Assembly: GCA_002455425.1 (NCBI GenBank)
Contig: DKKT01000023.1
Span: 1 to 32,893, forward strand
DNA from: Chthonomonas sp. UBA6659
Lineage (GTDB): Bacteria > Armatimonadota > Fimbriimonadia > Fimbriimonadales > Fimbriimonadaceae
Direction of reading: 5' to 3'
Length of the DNA: 32,893 bases
Positions 22,432 through 30,491 of this stretch are shown here, one piece after another. The position numbers were made by a program, and so were the translations under genes. Position 1 is the stretch's first letter. Every line of letters begins with the position of its first letter. The notes under the pieces are model-generated. The model was not told the origin of the DNA, did not search any database, and saw only the letters and a list, made by a program, of their open reading frames with translations.

Positions 22432-22905
22432 ATGAAGCGCCTTCCCGTCGTAACGCTGCTCCTGTTCGGAATGCTCTCGTGGACTCTGGCCGACACCCGA
22501 CGCCTCACCACGTTCCCGGCGATGATGGATGCCCTCAAGCAAGGCAAAGTCGTCCACCTCGTGGTCGAATACGCGAAGTGCAAACTCAAGGTCGACGGCG
22601 AAGAAGTCAAAGCTCCCGACGCGATCGGCGGCATGAAGCTCGAAACCTGGGAGTACTTCGCCAAAGGCGTGATCCGCAACGACCGAGCCTACGTGGCCTC
22701 CTCGGAAACGGTGCTCATCGCTCACCCCCGCCACGGGCACGTCTTCAACTACGTTCGGGTGCGACTCTACGAAGACGGCAAAGTCGAGATCACGGCGCGA
22801 TATCTCAAGACCGGAACGTACGAAGTCGTCATGGACGAGACCTTCACCGGCGAAATCAGCGGTGGCAAGGACGACAAGGCGGTCAGCCTCTTCGTCGCGA
22901 ACTAA
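22432..22905 (+). CDS. VirK family secreted protein
   Basis: This 157-residue protein has a signal peptide (about 1-20, ending TLADT). The body fits the VirK pattern: FPAMMDALKQGKVVHLVVEYAKCKLKVDG, then DAIGGMKLETWEYFA, a strand pair with ETVLIAHPRHGHVFNYVRVRLYEDGKVEI and a C-terminal TGTYEVVMDETFTGEI. VirK proteins are found in several proteobacterial pathogens and have no clear molecular role. It stands one base before the start of the dihydroorotase-like gene, so the two are probably cotranscribed. Confidence 0.65.
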   Translation: MKRLPVVTLLLFGMLSWTLADTRRLTTFPAMMDALKQGKVVHLVVEYAKCKLKVDGEEVKAPDAIGGMKLETWEYFAKGVIRNDRAYVASSETVLIAHPRHGHVFNYVRVRLYEDGKVEITARYLKTGTYEVVMDETFTGEISGGKDDKAVSLFVAN

Positions 22906-22906
22906 G

Positions 22907-24235
22907 ATGATCGACCTTCTGATCCGCAACGGATCGATCGTCTCCGGAGACGGGCGGCGAGAGGCCGACATCGCGATCCGAGATGGCTCGATCGCCGCCA
23001 TCGGAGAACTCAGCAACCTCGAAGCCCACGAGGTCATCGACGCATCCGGGCTCCACGTGCTTCCGGGGGCGATCGACACCCAGGTCCATTTCCGCGAGCC
23101 CGGCCTGACTCACAAAGAGGATCTCGAATCAGGCACCCGAGCCGCGATCATGGGCGGTGTGACCACCGTTTTCGAAATGCCCAACACGGATCCGCCGACC
23201 ACCACACGCGAAGCCCTCGAGGACAAGCTCTCGCGCGCCGACGGGCGAACGTGGTGCGATCATGCCTTCTTCGTCGGGGCCTCGGCGGAGAACGTGGGCC
23301 GGCTGGCCGACCTCGAGCTCCAGCCTGGAAGCCCCGGAATCAAGATCTTCATGGGAAGCTCCACCGGTTCACTCCTGATCCCGGACGACGACACCCTGCG
23401 TGAGGTACTGCGCAACGGTCGCCATCGTTGTGCGATCCACGCGGAAGACGAGTTTCGCTTACGCGAGCGCAAGGCCCTTGTCGGGGAGGCCCCTCAACCG
23501 GAAGACCACCCGTTCCTCCGTGATGCCGAAACCGCCGCGTTGGCCACTCGTCGCCTCATCGAACTCGTCGCCGAGACCGGTCGGCCGCTCCATATCCTCC
23601 ATATCTCGACCGCGGAGGAGGTCCGGCTGATTGCTCAGGCGAAAGAGCGGGGGCTGCCGATCACGGCCGAAGTCACGCCCCAGCACCTCTGGTTTGCCGG
23701 GCCCGAGGACTATCGGATCCAGGGAACCCATGTCCAGATGAACCCCCCGATCCGCGACGACAGCCACCGACGCCGCCTACGCGACGGGCTCCGCGCCGGC
23801 GTCTTCGACGTGTTCGGGAGCGACCATGCCCCTCATACCCTCGAGGAGAAATCGCGCCCGTATCCGGCGAGCCCAAGCGGCATGCCCGGTGTCCAGACGT
23901 TCGTGCCCGCCCTCGTCACCTTGGCCGCCGACGGGCTCCTCGACCTGGAGACCCTTGTCCGGATGGCATGCGAGCGCCCGACCGAACTCTACGGCATTCG
24001 GGCCAAGGGATTCCTGCGTGAGGGGTACGACGCCGACCTGACGCTTCTCGACCCGTTCCGCCGCCGATCCATCACCCCCGAGTGGCTCCAGAGCAAATGC
24101 GGCTGGAGCCCGTACGAGGGCCTCGACCTTGCCGGCATCCCCGAATATGTGATCCTGCGGGGTACCGTGCTGGTGCGGAACGGCAAGCTCGCGGGATCGC
24201 CCATCGGCCGGCCGGTTCGCTTCCTTTGGAAATGA
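22907..24235 (+). CDS. dihydroorotase-like amidohydrolase (DTQVH subgroup)
   Basis: This 442-residue cyclic amidohydrolase has K146 in KIFMGSSTG, the probable carboxylated lysine. It also has H178 in HAED, a later ILHIS and SDHAPHT with the catalytic Asp. These place it in the dihydroorotase/hydantoinase group acting on cyclic amides; dihydroorotase (pyrimidine synthesis) is the usual label. The N-terminal metal motif normally DxHxH reads DTQVH (57-61), so one metal ligand is Gln59. I remember this variant from a distinct dihydroorotase-like subgroup, so true dihydroorotase activity is not certain. Start ATG 22907 follows the VirK-like stop. The stop overlaps the DinB start (ATGA). Confidence 0.82.
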   Translation: MIDLLIRNGSIVSGDGRREADIAIRDGSIAAIGELSNLEAHEVIDASGLHVLPGAIDTQVHFREPGLTHKEDLESGTRAAIMGGVTTVFEMPNTDPPTTTREALEDKLSRADGRTWCDHAFFVGASAENVGRLADLELQPGSPGIKIFMGSSTGSLLIPDDDTLREVLRNGRHRCAIHAEDEFRLRERKALVGEAPQPEDHPFLRDAETAALATRRLIELVAETGRPLHILHISTAEEVRLIAQAKERGLPITAEVTPQHLWFAGPEDYRIQGTHVQMNPPIRDDSHRRRLRDGLRAGVFDVFGSDHAPHTLEEKSRPYPASPSGMPGVQTFVPALVTLAADGLLDLETLVRMACERPTELYGIRAKGFLREGYDADLTLLDPFRRRSITPEWLQSKCGWSPYEGLDLAGIPEYVILRGTVLVRNGKLAGSPIGRPVRFLWK

Positions 24236-24678
24236 GCAGAGAAACCCTGATTGAAGGCTTCGTGTACGACCGTTGGGCCAACGAGCGCTGGCTGGCGATC
24301 CTCGGCGACATGCCCGACCCGACGAGGGCGAGCGGCATCTTCCGGCACATCGTGGGGGCGCAGAACACGTGGCTCAAGCGCTGCCTGAGTGAAGAGGAAG
24401 TACCCGATCTTCCCGAAGATCCCGGCCAAGCGGTCATCCAGGCTCACGAGGGTTGGGTCGAGCTTCTCCAGACGTGCGATCCTGGCGCTTTCGTCGCCTA
24501 CACGAACCTGCAGGGCGAGAGCCACTTCAACACGGTCGAACAGATCGCGCGGCATGTCGTGAACCACGGGACGTACCACCGCGGCCACCTGCGCGGACTG
24601 TGCGAGGCGGCCGGCTTCGCCGGCTTTCCCGAGACCGACTTCATCCGATTCGCGCGCGAAGAGCTTCCCGGAGTCTGA
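24232..24678 (+). CDS. DinB-family metal-binding protein
   Basis: This 148-residue four-helix DinB/YfiT-like protein has the expected metal His set: H in FRHIVGAQ (helix 2) and two in HVVNHGTYHRGHL (helix 4). DinB-superfamily members include thiol-S-transferases such as bacillithiol or mycothiol-dependent enzymes, and many of unknown role. Start ATG 24232 overlaps the upstream stop (ATGA), so it is cotranslated with the dihydroorotase-like gene. The response regulator follows 5 bp later. A second DinB-type gene lies at 25993. Confidence 0.82.
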   Translation: MSRETLIEGFVYDRWANERWLAILGDMPDPTRASGIFRHIVGAQNTWLKRCLSEEEVPDLPEDPGQAVIQAHEGWVELLQTCDPGAFVAYTNLQGESHFNTVEQIARHVVNHGTYHRGHLRGLCEAAGFAGFPETDFIRFAREELPGV

Positions 24679-24683
24679 TCGCG

Positions 24684-25340
24684 ATGACTCGCATTCGGGT
24701 CCTGATCGCCGAGGACGATTCTTTGCTCCGGAGCTCGCTGGCGGAACTGCTGGGGCTGGAGGAGGACTTCGAGGTCGTCGGCTCGGTCCCGAACGGGGAG
24801 CTGGCGCTCGCCGAGGCCGCGATCGTTCGCCCCGATGTCGTCTTGATGGACATCGACATGCCCCGGATGGACGGCATCGAGGCGACCCGGCGGCTGCACG
24901 CCACCAAGCCGGATATCGCCGTCGTCATTCTCACCAAGTTTGGCGATGATGAGAGCGTCTTCAGCGCGATCAAGGCCGGCGCGCTCGGCTACGTGCTCAA
25001 AGACGCCGGACTCGAGGAGATCCGGGAGGCGGTCCGTGAAGCGCATGCGGGCAACGGCCACCTCAATCCGGCCCTCGTCGCCCGCGTGTTGAACGAGTTC
25101 GCGCGGGTTTCCCAGAAGGTTCAGGAGGCGAGGGCCCTCTTTGCCGAGTTGACCCGGCGCGAAGTCGAGGTCCTCGAACTCCTCGGCAAGGGCCGAAAAA
25201 ACCGGCAGATCGCCGATGAGCTCTTTCTAAGCGAGAAGACGGTCAAGGCCCACGTCGGCGCAATCCTGCGGAAGCTGCACGTGAACGATCGCACCGAGGC
25301 CGCCCTCATTGCCCAAAAACACGGCCTCTCCGACGTCTAG
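24684..25340 (+). CDS. NarL/LuxR-family response regulator
   Basis: This 218-residue two-component regulator has a receiver domain (about 1-120) with acidic D11/D12, phospho-acceptor D56 in DVVLMDIDMP, T/S in VVILTKFG and K in GYVLKDAG. A LuxR-type helix-turn-helix follows (about 150-212, LTRREVEVLELLGKGRKNRQIADELFLSEKTVKAHVGAILRKL). No histidine kinase gene lies in the window, so the partner must be elsewhere. It is the last gene of the smpB/virK/dihydroorotase/DinB run and follows DinB by 5 bp. The stop TAG overlaps the TAG of the convergent gene in a CTAG. Confidence 0.93.
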   Translation: MTRIRVLIAEDDSLLRSSLAELLGLEEDFEVVGSVPNGELALAEAAIVRPDVVLMDIDMPRMDGIEATRRLHATKPDIAVVILTKFGDDESVFSAIKAGALGYVLKDAGLEEIREAVREAHAGNGHLNPALVARVLNEFARVSQKVQEARALFAELTRREVEVLELLGKGRKNRQIADELFLSEKTVKAHVGAILRKLHVNDRTEAALIAQKHGLSDV

Positions 25341-25921
25341 CGAAGGCGTTCGTAGAGCCGGATTTCGTACGGCACCAGCTCGGGGAGCGAGCGATCGAAC
25401 GACTTGCGATCGGCCCAGAAGGCGATCCCTACGACCTCGTCGCGAAGCGCCTCGTTGGTTCCGAATACGGACCCCAGATAGCCGTCCATATACTTCATCG
25501 ACTCGAAAACGCCCTCGACTTCGCGCTCGAGGATACGGCCGTGGCCAGGCTCGGCCGTGCGCCGACTGATCGAGAGCACCTGGCCGATATTGACACGGCC
25601 CGGAGACACTCCATGGCGATAGTCGATCAGGACCCGGCCGACCTCGGGCGGCGACTCGACGGCCGCGTAGGCTTTGTCGATGATCTCCGCATCGGCGGCG
25701 AGCTCGGCTGCCCGCTCCGCGACCTCCCAGGAAGCATAGTGCAGCAGCACGGCGTATCGCTCCGGGAAGTCGAGGTCCTTCCAGACGCTCACCGAGAAGA
25801 AGCCTTCGAGATCGTGGAGGACGTCGAAGGCGTCATCCTGGAATCGCGTCAGGACGTCGACTTTGTCGGATGGAGCCCACACCGTTGCCACCGTCATTAC
25901 GTGTGCCATCGCAATCATCAT
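25337..25921 (-). CDS. tandem ABM-like (dimeric alpha/beta barrel) protein
   Basis: This protein of about 194 residues has two repeats of a ferredoxin-like alpha+beta unit (about 1-95 and 100-194). Parallel segments are HDLEGFFSVSVWKDLDFPERYAVLLHYASWEVAERAA and KYMDGYLGSVFGTNEALRDEVVGIAFWADRKSFD. This fits antibiotic-biosynthesis-monooxygenase-type proteins, which include small oxygenases and many of unknown function. I start at ATG 25921 because TACTAT lies 8 nt upstream; a frame start at 25963 would place the promoter inside the gene. It is divergent from the second DinB gene. Confidence 0.6.
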   Translation of the reverse strand: MMIAMAHVMTVATVWAPSDKVDVLTRFQDDAFDVLHDLEGFFSVSVWKDLDFPERYAVLLHYASWEVAERAAELAADAEIIDKAYAAVESPPEVGRVLIDYRHGVSPGRVNIGQVLSISRRTAEPGHGRILEREVEGVFESMKYMDGYLGSVFGTNEALRDEVVGIAFWADRKSFDRSLPELVPYEIRLYERLR

Positions 25922-25929
25922 TCTGCCCG

Positions 25930-25935
25930 ATAGTA
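25930..25935 (-). promoter_or_regulatory. putative -10 box (TACTAT) of the ABM-like gene
   Basis: TACTAT followed by CGGGCAGA and ATG 25921 gives an 8-nt spacing with no Shine-Dalgarno sequence. A TACCTT at 25980-25985 on the plus strand, 7 nt before ATG 25993, would be the divergent counterpart. Confidence 0.5.
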
Positions 25936-25992
25936 CGAAACCGATTGACACCACCCGGGCCATCGGACCCAGAGCCGGGTACCTTGATCGCC

Positions 25993-26475
25993 ATGTCCGA
26001 CTTCGTGATCTCCTGGCGGCTTAGCCGCGGACGGTTCCTCGATGCGGTCTCACCGCTGAACACTTCTCAGCTCAACTGGCGGCTCCACCCTGGCGTGCTC
26101 ACGGCCGGCGAGATGGCGCTCCACGTCGCCGGAGTCGAGATTTCGTTCGCCGGCCAGCTGACCGAGCGGCCGACCGAGGGCCTGGCCGCGCGCCTCCGCG
26201 CGGCGGCCACAGATGGCGTGGTGAACGACAATCCGTTCCCATTCGAGGCCGCGGAGATCACGCCCGAACTGGTGGCGCAATCGATGGAGCTTGCCCGCGA
26301 ATGGGTCCAGCCGATTCTCGAACGCCCCTCGTCCGAACTGCTCGCGAAACAGATCGTGAGCGCGCTCGGCCCCGTGATCACCGGCGAAGGCGCGCTGGCT
26401 CGGCTCGCGTTCCATCCGGGTTACCACCAGGGCCAGGTTCACTTGATCGCGACCGCGCCGGGCTTCCCCACCTAA
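25993..26475 (+). CDS. DinB-like protein
   Basis: This 160-residue protein resembles the DinB fold: H in MALHVAG (helix 2) and the pair in HPGYHQGQVHL (helix 4), typical of the three-His metal site. It is more diverged than the DinB at 24232. ATG 25993 is chosen with TACCTT 7 nt upstream; the in-frame extension to 25870 overlaps the divergent gene. Its TAA overlaps the TAG of the MlaF-like gene on the other strand (CTAA at 26472-26475). Confidence 0.75.
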   Translation: MSDFVISWRLSRGRFLDAVSPLNTSQLNWRLHPGVLTAGEMALHVAGVEISFAGQLTERPTEGLAARLRAAATDGVVNDNPFPFEAAEITPELVAQSMELAREWVQPILERPSSELLAKQIVSALGPVITGEGALARLAFHPGYHQGQVHLIATAPGFPT

Positions 26476-27200
26476 GCCAGTGTCTCGGCTTGGGCTTTCG
26501 TCACCAGATCGACGATTTCAGGCTCGCGGCTGGCGCGGAACTCCTCCACCGTACCGTGGAACAGCAGCCGACCCTCGTCAAGAAACGCGATTTGGTCGGC
26601 GACGCGGAAGACGGAGTTGACATCGTGGCTCACGACCACGCTTGTCACCTGGAGTTGGGTTCTGGTCTCACTGATCAACTGATCGATCGAGTATGCGGTG
26701 ATCGGATCGAGCCCGCTCGTCGGCTCATCGTAGAGGAGCACGGTCGGCTCCATCGCGAGGGCTCGGGCCAATCCGACGCGCTTCTGCATTCCGCCGCTCA
26801 GCTGATCCGGCATCAGGTCGACGACATTGTCAAGAGAGACCAGCTTCAGCTTGTCCTCGGCAAGGGAGCGTGCCTGGGCGTTCGACAATCGACGACGACG
26901 ACGCACCCCAAAAACGACGTTCTCCTGAACGTCGAGAAAGTCGAAAAGCGCGGCCGACTGAAACACGAGTCCGACCTTGTCGTGGACCCCCTCGGGGTCC
27001 TTGATCACGTCGATGCCGTCGACGATGATCGTTCCCGAGGTCGGCCTCAGGAGCCCCGAAATGCAGCGCAGGAGGGTCGTCTTCCCTCCTCCGCTGCTGC
27101 CCATGATCACCACGATCTCGCCCTGCGCGACCTCGAGGTCGATGCCGCGCAGGACCGGGCGGTCGCCGAACGTCATGTTCAGGCCGCGAACCGAGATCAT
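26472..27200 (-). CDS. MlaF-like ABC transporter ATP-binding protein
   Basis: This 242-residue ATPase has Walker A GSSGGGKTT (34-42), signature LSGGM (134-138), Walker B VLLYDEP (154-160, catalytic E159) and the switch H192. The LSGGMQKRVGLARALAMEP and DEPTSGLDPITAYSIDQLI segments, and the C-terminal FHGTVEEFRAS, fit the MlaF/Ttg2A/Mkl subfamily that drives phospholipid or lipid transport between membranes. The partner permease (MlaE) and MCE protein (MlaD) are not in the window. It overlaps the PqaA-like gene by 4 nt (ATGA) and is the last gene of that unit. Confidence 0.9.
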   Translation of the reverse strand: MISVRGLNMTFGDRPVLRGIDLEVAQGEIVVIMGSSGGGKTTLLRCISGLLRPTSGTIIVDGIDVIKDPEGVHDKVGLVFQSAALFDFLDVQENVVFGVRRRRRLSNAQARSLAEDKLKLVSLDNVVDLMPDQLSGGMQKRVGLARALAMEPTVLLYDEPTSGLDPITAYSIDQLISETRTQLQVTSVVVSHDVNSVFRVADQIAFLDEGRLLFHGTVEEFRASREPEIVDLVTKAQAETLA

Positions 27201-28447
27201 CGGCGCTTGAAGACTCGCACCGGCGTCGTCAGGCTGAACGTCCGGTCTCGCACTTTGAACTCCACTTCTGCCATCAGCGCCCGGTTCGTCGACGACGGTC
27301 CGTAACGCAGGATCGGCGACCCGCCGCTGCCTCCTTCGATCGTCATTTCGACCAGGACTTTCCACTTCTCGGGGCGGAAATCCAGGGTCTTTGATTCGAT
27401 CGCCCAAATCCGGAAGCGGCGCGCCCCGGCCGAAACGCTCGAAAACCGAGTCTCTGCCGCTCCGACATCGGCCTTGAAACGTGGCATCGGGAAGCGGCCC
27501 GCCACCGACTGGCAGAAGGCCGTGAGCGTGCGAAGGAGCCAGAGCCGATCGCCGAGATCGTGGCCCGCGTTCGGCACGACCATCGTCCACGTCGGCTGCT
27601 TCAGATCCTTCAGGTAAAGACCGAGGGCGTCGATCGTCCAGTACGGGTCGTTTCCGCCGTTGACGATCAGAGTCTTGGCTTTGATGCGGGAGCGGTAGCT
27701 GTAGGGATCGACCATCGCCGCAAGCTTGCGACCGGCCGGAGTCTCCATCTTCTGTTGGAGTCCTCGACGGGTGTAATCGTCGATCTGCTCGCTGTACTTC
27801 CCCCATGAAGCCAGCTGGTGCTTCATCTGTGCACCCACGTTGAGGTTGTCGATGACGAGCGGCGCGATCCCGACCACGCGGCGGTCCCCGGAGGCCCCGA
27901 CCATCCAGGTCGTCCACCCGCGTTTGCTCGCGCCGGTGACGATGAACTTGGTGATCGGATTGGAGCTCCCCTTCGTGTAAGCCTGGACCGCGTCCATGGC
28001 CCGGATCGCGCTCTTCGTCATCGGGAAGAGCAGTGGCCATGAGGCGTCCCCGGTTTCGAGGTACTTCTCGAACGTGTGGGCGATGAGATCGTCTTCGACT
28101 CGATCCCAGAGCGGTTGATTCGGGATCTGGAACAAGACGGCCGCGGGTAGGCCGGCTTGGCCGACGATCGTGCGAATGGTGTTCAAGTCGTCGCGGTTCG
28201 GCTTCCCACCGGTGATCACCAAGACCGCAGTCCCCTTCGCCACTGGAGCGGCAGGTTCGGTCAGGACGATGTCGTGCTCCCAGCGGATGCCCTGCCAGGT
28301 TTGGCTCGTCATCTGGAGGGTCGTGAGGCCCTCGGACTTCTCCCCGACTTTCCAGGTGAAACTCGAGTCCGGACGCCGAAGATAGGCGTCGAGCTCGGGT
28401 GGCATCGGCGCGTCGGCCGCGATCAACGCGATCAAGCCGGTCAGCAT
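27197..28447 (-). CDS. PqaA-like (PhoPQ-activated pathogenicity-related) alpha/beta hydrolase
   Basis: This 416-residue secreted or periplasmic protein has an N-terminal signal-like segment (MLTGLIALIAADAPM). The alpha/beta-hydrolase core has the nucleophile motif GASKRGWTTW, the acid region NGGNDPYW and the C-terminal NAGHDLG. This pattern matches the PhoPQ-activated PqaA family, whose substrate is not established. ATG 28447 is preceded by CAGAAT at 28454-28459 with 6 nt between. The in-frame stretch up to 28714 translates intergenic repeats and is rejected. It is translationally coupled to the MlaF-like gene. Confidence 0.82.
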   Translation of the reverse strand: MLTGLIALIAADAPMPPELDAYLRRPDSSFTWKVGEKSEGLTTLQMTSQTWQGIRWEHDIVLTEPAAPVAKGTAVLVITGGKPNRDDLNTIRTIVGQAGLPAAVLFQIPNQPLWDRVEDDLIAHTFEKYLETGDASWPLLFPMTKSAIRAMDAVQAYTKGSSNPITKFIVTGASKRGWTTWMVGASGDRRVVGIAPLVIDNLNVGAQMKHQLASWGKYSEQIDDYTRRGLQQKMETPAGRKLAAMVDPYSYRSRIKAKTLIVNGGNDPYWTIDALGLYLKDLKQPTWTMVVPNAGHDLGDRLWLLRTLTAFCQSVAGRFPMPRFKADVGAAETRFSSVSAGARRFRIWAIESKTLDFRPEKWKVLVEMTIEGGSGGSPILRYGPSSTNRALMAEVEFKVRDRTFSLTTPVRVFKRR

Positions 28448-28453
28448 TCCCGA

Positions 28454-28459
28454 ATTCTG
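28454..28459 (-). promoter_or_regulatory. putative -10 box (CAGAAT) of the pqaA-like/mlaF-like unit
   Basis: CAGAAT then TCGGGA precedes ATG 28447, a 6-nt spacing. No ribosome-binding sequence is visible. Confidence 0.45.
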
Positions 28460-28524
28460 GCAGGTACTTCGCCGCAGGGGCCCGATGTCCTTGCCGCGAC
28501 CCGGAATCTGCCCTCCCGGTGGGT

Positions 28525-28721
28525 CCTCCCCTGGTCCCGCGATGGGTCGCGCTCCTCGACGCTGCGAAAAGAACCTCCCCTGATTCGGCGATAGGTTGTG
28601 CGCCGCATCGGGGGAGGTGGACCGCTCCCGCGGAACGGAGGGGGTCTTAACCCTGGGAATCGAGACGACCCCACCCGGTTCACGACGCTTACCGACCTCC
28701 CGGATGCCGGGCAAAAGAGCC
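28525..28721. repeat. hairpin repeat locus 3 (half-copy, full hairpin, decayed inverted element)
   Basis: This lies in the 337-bp gap between the PqaA-like and glycosyltransferase genes, which holds no gene. A half-copy at 28525-28551 (arm CCTCCCCTGGTCCCGCG, loop ATGGGTCGCG) is followed by a full hairpin at 28573-28616. Its arms are CCTCCCCTGATTCGGCG and CGCCGCATCGGGGGAGG, and its loop is ATAGGTTGTG. A decayed minus-oriented piece at 28696-28721 (arm CCTCCCGGATGCCGGG) resembles one arm of the element after fusA. Confidence 0.75.
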
Positions 28722-28784
28722 TCGTGCGACGATTGACAGACCTGTAGTCAACCGGATCAAGTGACCCCCGTCGCGCCAAGTTTT

Positions 28785-29921
28785 TCAACCTTTCAACAGC
28801 GCTTCGAAAAATCCAACCGTCCGAGAGCGCTGCACGCTCTCGGCGTAGACCTCCTCGGCGATCTCCCGGGCTCGTATTGCAGAGTCGCCGGGGGTTTCCC
28901 AGAGCCGCCGGAGGGCTCGGAGCCAGTCGCTGGCGTCCGCGCTCGCGAGACGCGCCTGCGGGTCCCGGATGAGGGACTCCGGAAGCTGGACCAAGACGCC
29001 GGAGCCGGCGAGCGCTTCGGGCAACCCGCCCCGATCTGCGGCCAGCACCGGAACGGCATTGATCATCGCCTCGACCGCGACGCGGCCGAACGGTTCGGCC
29101 AAGGAGGGGGCGAGCAACACTCGAGCCTCGCGGTAAATCTCGCGGGGATCGTCCGTCGTTGACCGAATCTGAACATGCTCAGGGATCGGGTCCAGGAATC
29201 TCCGCAACGAGTCTGCGCCGACCTCCGAAGCAAAGACCTGAGTCGGGATCTCCAACGCCTCGAAAAGCCGGGCCGCCAACGCCACCCCTTTCCGCGGAGC
29301 GGGGTTGACGAACGTCAGATACGTCGGCTTTCGGTGGTCGGCCGCGACCTGGACTTCGTCCCATTCCACCGGCGACGGAATCGCCGTCGACCGGAGACCG
29401 ATCTGGTGCTCGTAGTACCCGCTGAGGAATTTCGAGCACGTCAGGACGGCATCGACATGCTGGAACAGGGCACGCCGCTCATAGCCGTAGTTCCGAAGCG
29501 AGTACACGACCTTCGACCCGGCGGCGCGTGCGCGCCGCATCACCTCGTGGAGGGCGCGATGGGCCCCCATCACGAGGAGGAGATCGGGACGAAACGACTT
29601 GATCAGGTCCGTGCCGGTCGCGACATACGCCTCGACCTCCTCGGGATCGGGCACCTGGCCACGCGGCGTTCGCGACTCGACGACCCGACCCGGGATCCCA
29701 TCCCAGTGGAAGTCGGCGACCGGCCCCGGCCCGACCACGATCCCCTGACGATGAGCCTCGGCGCGGAAGTCTGCGTCGATGAGCCCCTCGAACGGCGTCG
29801 CGCAAAGGGAGCTCACGTCATGGCCGTCATCGCGAAGCCAACGCAGGATCGTGCGCATCGAGCGAGCGGCACCGCTCCCGGGGTCGATCGTCGCGGCCCA
29901 GGTCGCGAGGAGAACCCGCAC
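28785..29921 (-). CDS. GT4-family glycosyltransferase
   Basis: This 378-residue retaining glycosyltransferase of the GT-B fold has an N-terminal glycine-rich loop (TIDPGSGAARSMRTILRWL), a middle hinge and a C-terminal nucleotide-sugar site. The ExxxxxxxE motif is visible in EPFGRVAVEAMINAVPVLAADRGGLPEAL. Donor and acceptor cannot be read from sequence; cell-surface polysaccharide or LPS is a reasonable guess given the coupled PagL-like gene. Start GTG 29921 follows the upstream stop by one base. No strong terminator is visible after it; repeat locus 3 begins some 60 bp downstream. Confidence 0.85.
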   Translation of the reverse strand: MRVLLATWAATIDPGSGAARSMRTILRWLRDDGHDVSSLCATPFEGLIDADFRAEAHRQGIVVGPGPVADFHWDGIPGRVVESRTPRGQVPDPEEVEAYVATGTDLIKSFRPDLLLVMGAHRALHEVMRRARAAGSKVVYSLRNYGYERRALFQHVDAVLTCSKFLSGYYEHQIGLRSTAIPSPVEWDEVQVAADHRKPTYLTFVNPAPRKGVALAARLFEALEIPTQVFASEVGADSLRRFLDPIPEHVQIRSTTDDPREIYREARVLLAPSLAEPFGRVAVEAMINAVPVLAADRGGLPEALAGSGVLVQLPESLIRDPQARLASADASDWLRALRRLWETPGDSAIRAREIAEEVYAESVQRSRTVGFFEALLKG

Positions 29922-29922
29922 C

Positions 29923-30483
29923 TTAGAACCGGTAGCCGACCATCACGAACAACTGGTTCTGGCCAGGGTTGTTTCCGACCGTCCCCGCGTTGGAAATGTG
30001 CAGGTAGCGAACTCCGAGGCGAAGGCGCTCCCCAAGATCGAAGCCGAAGCCGAGGGTTGGCGTCGAATTGAGACGGCTCGGAAGGTCGATCGTCAACGCA
30101 CTCGCGTACTGAAGACCCCAGCCTGCTTCGACATAGCCGAAGACGCCGCGAGCCCAACGAACCGGCCACCGTGCGAGGGCAAGCGCCCCGATCGATGTCG
30201 TGGTGTCACCCGGCCACTCGAACTTGTCCCCACCGACCGTCGTCGCCGCGTTCAACTCCCAAACCAGTTCGCCCCGACTGCCTTTGTAAGTGAGGTGCGG
30301 CTCCCGCCGAATCCGCTGGATCGCGAGGCCGCCCCCTTGACGAAAGTCCTCGCTTCCGAGCAGGAACCAACTTTGTCCCAGGAAAACCCACGCCATCCAT
30401 TCTTCGCTTTTCGGCTCGGGGCCGATCACGCCCCCTGATGACGCCAGCACCGCCCCGACCAGCCCAGACCAAGCAATCCACAT
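29923..30483 (-). CDS. PagL-like outer-membrane lipid A 3-O-deacylase (acyloxyacyl hydrolase type)
   Basis: This 186-residue protein has an N-terminal signal (about 1-20) and a body of alternating hydrophobic strands ending in the aromatic C-terminus GYRF, the layout of a small outer-membrane barrel. The segment RYLHISNAGTVGNNPGQNQLF carries the PagL motif HxSNA with H162 and S164, and the following N/P/G pattern. PagL removes a 3-O acyl chain from lipid A. The third catalytic residue (Glu in Pseudomonas PagL) is not evident; N/Q stand near its place. It is followed after one base by the glycosyltransferase. Confidence 0.7.
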   Translation of the reverse strand: MWIAWSGLVGAVLASSGGVIGPEPKSEEWMAWVFLGQSWFLLGSEDFRQGGGLAIQRIRREPHLTYKGSRGELVWELNAATTVGGDKFEWPGDTTTSIGALALARWPVRWARGVFGYVEAGWGLQYASALTIDLPSRLNSTPTLGFGFDLGERLRLGVRYLHISNAGTVGNNPGQNQLFVMVGYRF

Positions 30484-30491
30484 GAAGCCCG

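Noticed and set aside
26472..28040. 522-codon frame fusing the MlaF-like ATPase to an upstream segment
   Set aside because: The upstream part is a shadow frame of the PqaA-like gene; the ATPase begins at ATG 27200 in an ATGA overlap.
28733..28751. TTGAC-N9-GTCAA inverted repeat as a promoter or operator
   Set aside because: It contains a TTGACA, but there is no -10 box at proper distance and no gene downstream on that strand.
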